From positions 1-21,486 of the forward strand of contig JAHEEZ010000030.1 of assembly GCA_024640445.1 (NCBI GenBank): a DNA stretch of 21,486 nt, given 5' to 3'. Shown here in pieces: positions 7,823 through 13,994 of this stretch (positions within the stretch are counted from its first letter, which is position 1; every line of letters starts with the position of its first letter). A program made the position numbers and the translations under genes. Source of the DNA: Acidobacteriota bacterium (lineage in GTDB: Bacteria; Acidobacteriota; Blastocatellia; Pyrinomonadales; Pyrinomonadaceae). The notes under the pieces are model-generated. The model did not search any database and was not told the DNA's origin. It was given only the letters and a program-made list of their open reading frames with translations.

Positions 7823-7929
7823 GCACGCGTCCCGCGTGCAATGCGCCGCCAGGCGCGAAAGAAATTCCCATCGATCCGCGTAGCGGATGCCTGCCTTTAG
7901 CCGTGGGTTCCGCCTTCGGCTAAAGGCAG
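7823..7929. repeat. Cluster of four perfect palindromes in the tdh-kbl spacer
   Basis: In order: GCACGCG-TCC-CGCGTGC (7823-7839), GCGCC-GCCA-GGCGC (7843-7856), ATCCGC-GTA-GCGGAT (7874-7888), and the large stem CTGCCTTTAGCCG/CGGCTAAAGGCAG (7891-7903 with 7917-7929, 13-base loop). None has a T-tract. In a tdh-kbl transcript they would fold into a train of stable hairpins. Confidence 0.75.
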
Positions 7930-7950
7930 ATCATCGCTTCGCGACTCTTC

Positions 7951-8105
7951 CTGACTCCTGACTTCTGACTCCCGCCTTCTGATCTACGCCCTCCCTCACG
8001 GTCGGGCTACTGACCCGTCTCCTGTCTTCCTGCGAAGCGGCGAACACCCTCAATTACCAACTATCAATCAGTCTCAGTCCTCAGTACTCATCTCTCAGTA
8101 CTTCT
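7951..8105. repeat. Heptad tracts flanking a second REP-like palindrome, reaching the tdh stop codon
   Basis: 7951-7985 reads in 7-base steps of the ctgactc type. A GC-rich imperfect palindrome follows at about 7985-8014 (core GCCCTCCCTCACGGTCGGGC), which resembles the 29-bp repeat in layout and also ends in ACTGA. From 8071 a second heptad tract (gtctcag, tcctcag and three more) runs to 8105, where it meets the TAA of tdh (8105-8107). Confidence 0.65.
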
Positions 8106-9133
8106 TAGGTCCAATCGAGAATCACCTTCCCACTGTCTCCCGTCTTCATCGCCTGAAATCCTTCCTCGAAGTCTCTATAGTTGAAGCGGTGCGTGATCAC
8201 GGGACTGATGTCCAGCCCAGTGTCTATCAATACGCTCATCTGGTACCAGGTCTCGTACATCTGTCGGCCGTAGATGCCTTTGATATCCAGCATGTTGAAA
8301 ATGACCGTCTTCCAGTCGATCTCGAACGGATCCGAGGGAATTCCGAGAAAAGCTATGTTCCCGCCGTGAGCCATGTTCGTGAGCATGTCCCGGAACGCGA
8401 CCGGATTCCCCGACATCTCGAATCCCACATCGAAGCCTTCCGCCATCCCGAGTTCCTTTTGCGTGTCGGCGATCGATACCTCTTTTGTGTTAATGGCTTT
8501 GGTTACGGCCCCCATCTTCTCAGCGAGTTCAAGCCGCTTTGGATTGATATCGGTGATGACGATGTATCGTGCGCCCGCTTTCTTTGCGACCGCCGACGCC
8601 ATTATCCCGATCGGGCCCGCGCCCGTGATCAGCACGTCTTCTCCGAATACCTCGAACGCGAGCGCCGTGTGGACCGCATTGCCGAACGGATCGAAGATCG
8701 CGGCTACATCGGTGTCGATCCCGGGTTCGTGCTTCCATATGTTCGTCATCGGGACCGCCATATATTCGGCGAATCCCCCGTCCGTGTTCACCCCGAAGCC
8801 GAGAGTGTTGGCGCACTTGTAACGCCTTCCCGCAAGACAGTTCCTGCATCGTCCGCAGACCAAGTGGCCTTCGACGCTGACGATGTCGCCTTCATAGAAG
8901 TCATTGACGTTCGACCCGATCTCGATTATCTCACCGACGATCTCGTGACCGAGGACGGTCGGTACCTTGATTGTGCTCTGCGCCCAGGCGTCCCAGTTAT
9001 ATATATGTACATCCGTCCCGCATATGCCGGTCTTGAGGATGCGGATCATCACATCGTTGATACCGATCTCCGGGTCCGGGACATCTTCAAGCCAAAGGCC
9101 CGTTTCGGCCCTGCTTTTCACAATAGCTTTCAT
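8105..9133 (-). CDS. tdh: L-threonine 3-dehydrogenase, zinc- and NAD-dependent
   Basis: 342 residues from the ATG at 9133, nearly the length of E. coli Tdh (341); an in-frame ATG at 9163 would add ten residues not expected in the family. It oxidises L-threonine to 2-amino-3-oxobutyrate with NAD+, feeding Kbl. Medium-chain dehydrogenase features are complete: catalytic zinc ligands C38 and H63-E64 with T40 and H43 (GICGTDVHIYNWD), the structural zinc cysteines C93, C96, C99 and C107 (CGRCRNCLAGRRYKC), and the NAD-binding ITGAGPIG. MKAIVKSRAETGLWLEDVP is the normal start. The gene precedes kbl on the same strand, but the long hairpin-rich gap suggests uneven expression. The ribosome site is weak. 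Confidence 0.96.
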   Translation of the reverse strand: MKAIVKSRAETGLWLEDVPDPEIGINDVMIRILKTGICGTDVHIYNWDAWAQSTIKVPTVLGHEIVGEIIEIGSNVNDFYEGDIVSVEGHLVCGRCRNCLAGRRYKCANTLGFGVNTDGGFAEYMAVPMTNIWKHEPGIDTDVAAIFDPFGNAVHTALAFEVFGEDVLITGAGPIGIMASAVAKKAGARYIVITDINPKRLELAEKMGAVTKAINTKEVSIADTQKELGMAEGFDVGFEMSGNPVAFRDMLTNMAHGGNIAFLGIPSDPFEIDWKTVIFNMLDIKGIYGRQMYETWYQMSVLIDTGLDISPVITHRFNYRDFEEGFQAMKTGDSGKVILDWT

Positions 9134-9181
9134 AGGTTTATTGAGAACTGTTCGGTATAGCAATGATAGTTAAATGGGCAG

Positions 9182-9235
9182 GAGTCTGTCGAGTCTGTCG
9201 ACTCATTCGAGACCCTCGGGTCTGCCGGGTCTTTG
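9182..9235. repeat. Six degenerate 9-bp tandem repeats
   Basis: The sequence runs in 9-base steps: gagtctgtc twice (9182-9190, 9191-9199), then four drifting copies to 9235. It sits about 50 bases upstream of tdh. The 9-base period differs from the 7-base period of the other tracts. Confidence 0.7.
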
Positions 9236-9668
9236 ACCGGAGCACAGGCGCGAACAGCCGAAGAGTGAACAACCTGAAGCGATCTCTTCATTCCTCGGTG
9301 AACACCGATAATCGTCGATTGAAAGGCGAAAGCCCCGCTGTTGTGATAGACTGCAATTTGTCTTACGTATAATTCGTATGTAATCAAGGTCGTGGTCTTG
9401 AGTTTTGGAAACGATCGGCGGGATCATCTCCACCCCATTACCCCAACCAACAATTTCAATAGCCCGCGAGACCTCTTATTCGCCGTAGACCCGCCGGAGA
9501 CCGATTTCCGGTTACGTTTTTATGCGACAGGTTCACGAAAGAACGCACACCTGAAATCAATTTTCTGAAATTTCAAATTTAAATCACGGATAACTCGTCG
9601 TCGAGAGCACTATTGTTGGCCGGATTTAGGCAATGATGAGAGCTCCCTGATCCAGTGGCTCTGCCCGT
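9236..9668. other. Intergenic region between divergent tdh and radical SAM genes
   Basis: No gene is supported. It should hold the promoters of both divergent genes. An imperfect dyad TTACGTATAATTCGTATGTAA... occurs at 9363-9383 and an AT-rich stretch at about 9557-9585. I see no cobalamin riboswitch signature. Confidence 0.4.
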
Positions 9669-9696
9669 CGGAATGCAACCGTCTTCTTGCGTTCCG
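9669..9696 (+). promoter_or_regulatory. Leader hairpin before the B12-radical SAM gene
   Basis: CGGAATGCAA (9669-9678) pairs with TTGCGTTCCG (9687-9696) over ten positions including one G-U, with an 8-base loop. A smaller GCCGG/CCGGC hairpin (9739-9755) ends ten bases before the ATG. No T-tract follows either one. A role in the transcript leader is inferred. Confidence 0.4.
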
Positions 9697-9764
9697 GAAT
9701 CCGCAGATCGAGATACGAATCAGGTTGCGACCGCGAATGCCGGTTAAGTTCCGGCCGAAAAGAA

Positions 9765-11345
9765 ATGAAGATCTTACTGTACAACCCCGATAACGGCATC
9801 ACCAGAAACTTTATGCCGCACCTTTGGATGTTCCTTCTGCAATCCTTAACGCCCAAGGGCCACGAGGTCATTCTTATCGATGGAAACGCGAAAGCGATGA
9901 CGCGAACGGAACTTGTCGAATACTGCAAAGAAGAAGGCGTCGGCCTGGTTGGGATCGGCGCGATGACGCGAATGGTGGCACGCGCGTACAAGGTAGCCGA
10001 TGCCCTGAGAGAATCCGGGATCAAGGTAGTGATGGGCGGACCGCACGTTACCGAATGCCCGGACGAGGCTCTTGGACGCGACGGTGGAAAAAGATACGCG
10101 GACGCGGTTGCGCTTGGGGAAGCTGACGACTACTGGGCGGACATAATTGAAGATGCGTCCAACGGCGAACTAAAAGATATTTATCAGCCGAAGATGGATG
10201 AGAAGGGAAATGACGAAAAGCCCTCGCTTCAGCCTTACCCGCACATCCCCTGGGAGAGCCTTGACCTTGAACAGTTCAGCCTTGTGCCGAAATCGCTGCG
10301 GGGACTTATGTCGCGGTTTGGTGAGGGATGGGGCAAGTTCTTTGTGGTCCCGATCGAGACGGGGCGCGGTTGTCCTTACGGCTGCGAGTTCTGCACGGTG
10401 ACCGGATTCTTCGGCGATTCAATTAGATTCCGTTCGAACGAGAGCGTGGTCGAAGAGCTTTTGAGGTTGAAGGAGCGCGCGAAACAAGAGAAGGGCCAGA
10501 TCGCGGTATTCTTCATCGACGACAATCTGGCGATCAATAAGAAACGTCTCAAGTCACTTTTGCGCGATATCATCGCGGCTGACGCACAACTTCCGTGGGT
10601 TGCTCAGATCAGCGCGAACCTCCTCGGCGACGACGAGCTTGTCGATCTGATAGCCGAGGCTGGCGGACGCTGGATATTCATCGGGATGGAGTCCATAGAT
10701 CCGGAAAACATGGCCTCGGTGAACAAGAACTTCTCAAAGCCTGCAGACTACAAGAAAGTGCTCGATGGCCTGGCGGAGAGAAATATATACGCGATCACTT
10801 CATTCATCTTTGGCATGGACAACGACACCCCGGGGGTGGCATCCAGGACGGTCGGACAGATCGAGACCTGGTCGCCGGGACTTCCGGTCTTTGGCCAACT
10901 GACGCCCTTCCCCGCGACGCCTTTGTACACGAGACTTGAGAAAGAAGGACGGCTGAAGAGACCCAAGCACTGGCTTGAGTTTGCGCCGTTCATGATGGCC
11001 CATACGCCAAACAAGATGACCGTGGAGGAAGCTCGGACTGAGACGGACTATGCCTGGAAGCGTTCGTACAGCCCGGAAAGGAACGCTGAAGCGTTGGCGG
11101 CGATCGCAGACAAACCGATCCAGTACAGGATCAGCCATCTCGTTGCCCGCCTCTTCTTCCGTGGGATATATTTCCCGCAAATGAACAAGCGTGCGTGGTT
11201 CGGACTCATCTTCCAGAACAGGAAGTCGATCTACGGACTTGTGAAAGAGGGTGCGTCAGAATGGAGAAAGCATCGCAGAAATTCGCGGGACGCGGTTTCC
11301 GATACGGTTGAAGCCGTTCCTCAGGCACTTGAAACGAAGTTGTAA
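9765..11345 (+). CDS. B12-binding domain radical SAM protein
   Basis: 526 residues from the ATG at 9765, chosen because MKILLYNPDNG is the normal first strand of the cobalamin-binding domain; the in-frame ATG at 9687 would add an arginine-rich tail unlike the family. The first ~130 residues form a B12-binding-like Rossmann domain (GHEVILIDGNA, GLVGIGAMT, VVMGGPHVTECPDEAL, ADAVALGEAD) without the classic DxHxxG histidine. The radical SAM cluster motif is CPYGCEFC (C203, C207, C210), followed by IETGR, FFIDDNLAINKK and GMESIDPENM. The C-terminal part (LTPFPATPLYTRLEKEGRL, then SYSPERN) resembles enzymes of the HpnP/Grs type that modify membrane lipids, but no lipid gene is adjacent, so the substrate is open. 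It appears monocistronic. Confidence 0.85.
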   Translation: MKILLYNPDNGITRNFMPHLWMFLLQSLTPKGHEVILIDGNAKAMTRTELVEYCKEEGVGLVGIGAMTRMVARAYKVADALRESGIKVVMGGPHVTECPDEALGRDGGKRYADAVALGEADDYWADIIEDASNGELKDIYQPKMDEKGNDEKPSLQPYPHIPWESLDLEQFSLVPKSLRGLMSRFGEGWGKFFVVPIETGRGCPYGCEFCTVTGFFGDSIRFRSNESVVEELLRLKERAKQEKGQIAVFFIDDNLAINKKRLKSLLRDIIAADAQLPWVAQISANLLGDDELVDLIAEAGGRWIFIGMESIDPENMASVNKNFSKPADYKKVLDGLAERNIYAITSFIFGMDNDTPGVASRTVGQIETWSPGLPVFGQLTPFPATPLYTRLEKEGRLKRPKHWLEFAPFMMAHTPNKMTVEEARTETDYAWKRSYSPERNAEALAAIADKPIQYRISHLVARLFFRGIYFPQMNKRAWFGLIFQNRKSIYGLVKEGASEWRKHRRNSRDAVSDTVEAVPQALETKL

Positions 11346-11601
11346 GTACCGACAATTCGTGATTTTCTGCTTGCAATAAGACGGCGAAACCCGCAGTATT
11401 AAAAACAGTTGAACCTTCTCTCGCGCATTAACGGTAATGCGCCCGTCCTTGAAGTAAGTTAGCGACGGCGTTTTTGGATAGTTCGAGAGTCGGCATTTTA
11501 TAAGTACAGAAGCCGCTTTAGTAATAGAGCAATCCGAAAAACGACCCTTCCTGAGCTGACCGTTTCTCCGAAGACAACTCGATTCGACGCTTCTTTTGAT
11601 A
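11346..11601. other. Intergenic spacer with one perfect hairpin
   Basis: GCGCATTA-ACGG-TAATGCGC (11423-11442) is a perfect 8-bp stem about 80 bases after the radical SAM gene. It has no T-tract, so a terminator role is only possible. No gene is seen; the promoter of the RRM gene should lie downstream of it. Confidence 0.45.
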
Positions 11602-11645
11602 TCCCATTCATTTGGGAGAATGTCCCCTATTTATGGGACAAAGGA
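11602..11645 (+). promoter_or_regulatory. Double-hairpin leader and ribosome site of the RRM gene
   Basis: Two related hairpins stand in a row: TCCCA-6-TGGGA (11602-11617) and TGTCCC-8-GGGACA (11621-11640). The second ends exactly where the Shine-Dalgarno AAGGA (11641-11645) begins, 7 bases before the ATG. The TCCC and GGGA arms of the two hairpins are interchangeable, so an alternative long-range pairing is possible. A temperature- or protein-controlled leader is inferred. Confidence 0.5.
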
Positions 11646-11652
11646 AATTTCT

Positions 11653-11973
11653 ATGTCTACAAAACTTTATGTCGGAAACCTTTCATTTGATACTTCCGAT
11701 CATGATCTTGAAGAGCTTTTTAGCGGAGCCGGCACCGTCGAATCCGTAAATATCATTAGTGACCGTGACACCGGCCGCTCGCGCGGATTTGGTTTCGTCG
11801 AAATGTCGAGCACGGAAGAAGCGAACAACGCAATTGCCGAGTTCAACGGCACCGAGTTCGGTGGCCGTGACCTGGTCGTCAACGAAGCTAAGCCCCGCGT
11901 AGACCGCGGTGGCGGCGGCGGCGGTGGCGGATACGGCGGTGGTGGCGGCGGACGTCGCAACAACCGCTGGTAG
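11653..11973 (+). CDS. Glycine-rich RNA-binding protein, single RRM domain
   Basis: 106 residues. The start at 11653 gives MSTKLYVGNL, the expected first strand, with AAGGA 7 bases upstream; the upstream in-frame ATG at 11596 lies in the leader hairpins and is rejected. One RRM fold spans about residues 3-80 with RNP2 LYVGNL (5-10) and RNP1 RGFGFVEM (44-51), whose aromatic residues stack on RNA bases. The tail (about 84-106) is almost all glycine with a YGG and ends RRNNRW, as in cyanobacterial Rbp proteins, which often respond to cold. It binds single-stranded RNA in the cytoplasm. The DEAD-box helicase gene follows after a strong terminator, which suggests a joint job in RNA remodelling and a possible role of this protein in its own operon's control. 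Confidence 0.93.
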   Translation: MSTKLYVGNLSFDTSDHDLEELFSGAGTVESVNIISDRDTGRSRGFGFVEMSSTEEANNAIAEFNGTEFGGRDLVVNEAKPRVDRGGGGGGGGYGGGGGGRRNNRW

Positions 11974-12001
11974 TACGGTTCGATGAACCGAGAACAATAA
12001 C

Positions 12002-12046
12002 AAAAAGTGTCCGGCTTCTTGTTAAATGCCGGACACTTTTTCTTTT
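12002..12046 (+). terminator. Strong intrinsic terminator (likely attenuator) between RRM and helicase genes
   Basis: GTGTCCGGC (12007-12015) and GCCGGACAC (12028-12036) form a perfect stem, extended by AAAAA with TTTTT to 14 bp, loop 12 bases, then further T residues to 12046. The helicase Shine-Dalgarno AAGGA (12051-12055) and ATG (12061) follow at once, leaving no room for a promoter after it. Confidence 0.92.
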
Positions 12047-12060
12047 ACAAAAGGAACTAA

Positions 12061-13242
12061 ATGAATTTTTCAGACCTGGGATTGGATGACGCGCTGTTGC
12101 GCAGATGTGAGTCCCAAAACTTTTCGAAACCCACCCCGATCCAGGAAAAGGCGATCCCTGTTATTCTAGAGGGCGCTGACCTTATCGGATGTGCCGAAAC
12201 AGGCACCGGCAAGACGGCCGCATTCCTGCTGCCGATCCTGCACGAAATGATCTCGCGCCCGCAACCGGGCATCAGGTTATTGGTAATCGCACCGACACGC
12301 GAGCTGGTCTCGCAGATCGAGGAAACATACAAGCAATTTGCACCGAACAGGTTTCGGTGCGTGAGCCTTATCGGTGGTGCCAACATTAACAGGCAAACCG
12401 AGAAACTTCGTCGCGGCGTCAGCGCCGTGATCGCAACACCCGGCCGCCTGCTCGACCATATCGAGCGCGGCAATCTGGATCTCAGGATGATCGACACACT
12501 TGTGCTCGATGAAGCGGACAGAATGCTCGATATGGGTTTTCTTCCCGCTATCAGAAAGATCCTTGCAAAACTGCCGGAAGAAAGGCAGAACCTGCTGTTT
12601 TCCGCAACGATGGCGGATTCGATCAGGACCCTGGCTTACTCGATGATGAACGATCCGGAGATCGTTGAGGTCAGTCCTCAGAACAAGCCGGCTCACACGA
12701 TCGATCAGGTCGTATATCCGGTTGCTACTTCGTCCAAGACGGCGCTTCTGCTGGACCTCCTTGAATCGAACGACTTTGAAAGGGTTATAATCTTTACAAG
12801 AACGAAGCGCGGCGCCGACCGCCTTGCACATATTCTGATCGCCCGCGATCTGAGCGCAAACCGGATTCATGCGAACAGGACACAGTCCCAACGCGAGTCC
12901 GCGCTCAGAGACTTTAAGGGGGGAAAGACCGGAGTACTTGTGGCGACGGACATCGCCTCACGAGGCATCGACGTTGATTCCGTTACTCACGTTATCAACT
13001 ACGACGTGCCTCAGGCTCCCCAGGATTATGTACACAGGGTAGGCCGTACGGGTCGTGCCGGAAACCAGGGCCAGGCGATCACGCTCGTGACCCCGGTCGA
13101 GGAAATGGCTATGCGCGACATTGAACGGCTTACAAAACAGACCGTGAAGCGGATAGTCCATCCGGACTTTGGGAGCAACGGCGCGATGGCAGGCGGAAAC
13201 GGTTCGTTCCGCGGATCCCGCTCACGCAGAGCATACCGCTAA
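12061..13242 (+). CDS. DEAD-box ATP-dependent RNA helicase (RhlE-like)
   Basis: 393 residues with all helicase motifs: Q-motif FSKPTPIQ (21-28), motif I AETGTGKT (45-52), Ia APTRELVSQ, Ib TPGRLLDHI, motif II DEAD (150-153), motif III SAT (181-183), IV IIFTRTKRG, V ATDIASRGID and VI HRVGRTGRAG (from H325). The two RecA folds are complete and the short C-terminal tail is basic and glycine-rich (FRGSRSRRAYR), as in RhlE-like enzymes. It unwinds short RNA duplexes with ATP, acting in ribosome assembly, decay or cold adaptation. AAGGA sits 5 bases before the ATG, directly after the terminator of the RRM gene, so its mRNA must come from read-through or from a promoter inside or before the terminator. 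A zinc-ribbon protein gene follows by 39 bases, probably in the same transcript. Confidence 0.95.
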   Translation: MNFSDLGLDDALLRRCESQNFSKPTPIQEKAIPVILEGADLIGCAETGTGKTAAFLLPILHEMISRPQPGIRLLVIAPTRELVSQIEETYKQFAPNRFRCVSLIGGANINRQTEKLRRGVSAVIATPGRLLDHIERGNLDLRMIDTLVLDEADRMLDMGFLPAIRKILAKLPEERQNLLFSATMADSIRTLAYSMMNDPEIVEVSPQNKPAHTIDQVVYPVATSSKTALLLDLLESNDFERVIIFTRTKRGADRLAHILIARDLSANRIHANRTQSQRESALRDFKGGKTGVLVATDIASRGIDVDSVTHVINYDVPQAPQDYVHRVGRTGRAGNQGQAITLVTPVEEMAMRDIERLTKQTVKRIVHPDFGSNGAMAGGNGSFRGSRSRRAYR

Positions 13243-13251
13243 TCGAAGGTT

Positions 13252-13273
13252 GGGGCGGATCCCGCCCCGGAGG
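13252..13273 (+). promoter_or_regulatory. Hairpin joined to the ribosome site of the zinc-ribbon gene
   Basis: GGGGCGG-ATC-CCGCCCC (13252-13268) is a perfect 7-bp GC stem whose last base adjoins the Shine-Dalgarno GGAGG (13269-13273), 8 bases before the ATG. There is no T-tract. It may guard the 5' end of a processed transcript or tune translation. Confidence 0.5.
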
Positions 13274-13281
13274 TTGATCTT

Positions 13282-13653
13282 ATGACGGCGAAATCTGTTA
13301 GTAAGGAAATGTCATACACCGTAGGCCAAAGAGTCGAGAAGGTCTGCCCGGACTGCGAAGAGCAGCTTGGGCACATCGTGAAATCAGTGACCAAGCTCGG
13401 CCGTGTGTCGAGGGTGATCTGTTCACATTGCGGCAAAGTCGGGACCTTCAAGGCTGGCGATCCTGTTTCGAAAGAGGATACGGGCTCGAAGAAACCCGGA
13501 ACTCCGTATGACGGAGCTACGACGTTCCGCACGGGACAGATAATGCAGCACGATGTATTTGGAAGAGGAAAGGTCGTAAAGGTTCTCAGCAACCGTATGA
13601 TCGACGTACTCTTCGCCGACCGTGTCCGCCGTCTGATTCACTCGAGACCGTAG
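13282..13653 (+). CDS. Small zinc-ribbon protein with a UvrD/PcrA-tail-like C-terminal module
   Basis: 123 residues, GGAGG upstream. The N-terminal half has two CxxC pairs (CPDC 22-25, CSHC 47-50) spaced like a zinc ribbon, with LGHIVKSV between them. The C-terminal 40 residues (TGQIMQHDVFGRGKVVKVLSNRMIDVLFADRVRRLIHSR) are cited by key points only: H90, the FGRG turn (93-96), alternating V/I strands and the closing LIH. This matches the pattern of the Tudor-like tail of UvrD/PcrA (H..FG.G.V...V.F), which contacts RNA polymerase. I recall similar small proteins in other soil bacteria, all uncharacterised. It follows the DEAD-box helicase by 39 bases and ends before a terminator at 13711. A link to transcription or RNA handling is inferred. 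Confidence 0.8.
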   Translation: MTAKSVSKEMSYTVGQRVEKVCPDCEEQLGHIVKSVTKLGRVSRVICSHCGKVGTFKAGDPVSKEDTGSKKPGTPYDGATTFRTGQIMQHDVFGRGKVVKVLSNRMIDVLFADRVRRLIHSRP

Positions 13654-13710
13654 TTTTGGGGTTCTTGGAGGCCAAGTCTTGCTTGACTTCTTTCAATCCC
13701 GTCTTTGATC

Positions 13711-13750
13711 GCCCAGAAAGCCCGATACAGGGCCTTCTGGGCACTCTTTT
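13711..13750 (+). terminator. Terminator of the helicase/zinc-ribbon unit
   Basis: GCCCAGAA-a-GCCC (13711-13723) pairs with GGGC-c-TTCTGGGC (13730-13742) around a 6-base loop, with one internal mismatch, then ACTCTTTTC. It closes the unit that begins with the RRM gene. Confidence 0.78.
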
Positions 13751-13994
13751 CATGATGTTTGCCGATAGACCTCACAATTTGCGGTCTTGCCGGAAACGGG
13801 ATCTGAAAAGGGTCTTCTTTTTTTCTTTATTCTACGGTATAGTACCGGAGTTAAACTAAACGCTGGAAATCTGGAAACGACAAGTTAGGTAATTAGTTGA
13901 ACTGGTATTCGGATCGGAAACTGGTTTGAATCCTCACTTCCTACCTCAGTCGTCTTTCAAGCAGTTCAAATATCAACAGGGAGAACAACAAATA
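13751..13994. other. Spacer before the metalloprotease gene, possible promoter
   Basis: No gene is seen. CGGTA-TAG-TACCG (13835-13847) is a small dyad that contains TATAGT (13838-13843), a plausible -10 box on the plus strand, but a matching -35 is poor. The ribosome site GGGAG for the next gene is near 13979. Confidence 0.35.

Noticed and set aside
8189..9160. Long plus-strand frame of 323 residues opposite tdh
   Set aside because: Antisense shadow; tdh has every expected catalytic and zinc residue on the other strand.
9500..9764. Cobalamin riboswitch before the first B12 radical SAM gene
   Set aside because: The hairpins are simple and no conserved B12-box sequence is seen.
13656..13859. 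67-residue plus-strand frame after the zinc-ribbon gene
   Set aside because: It spans the terminator at 13711-13742 and has no domain.
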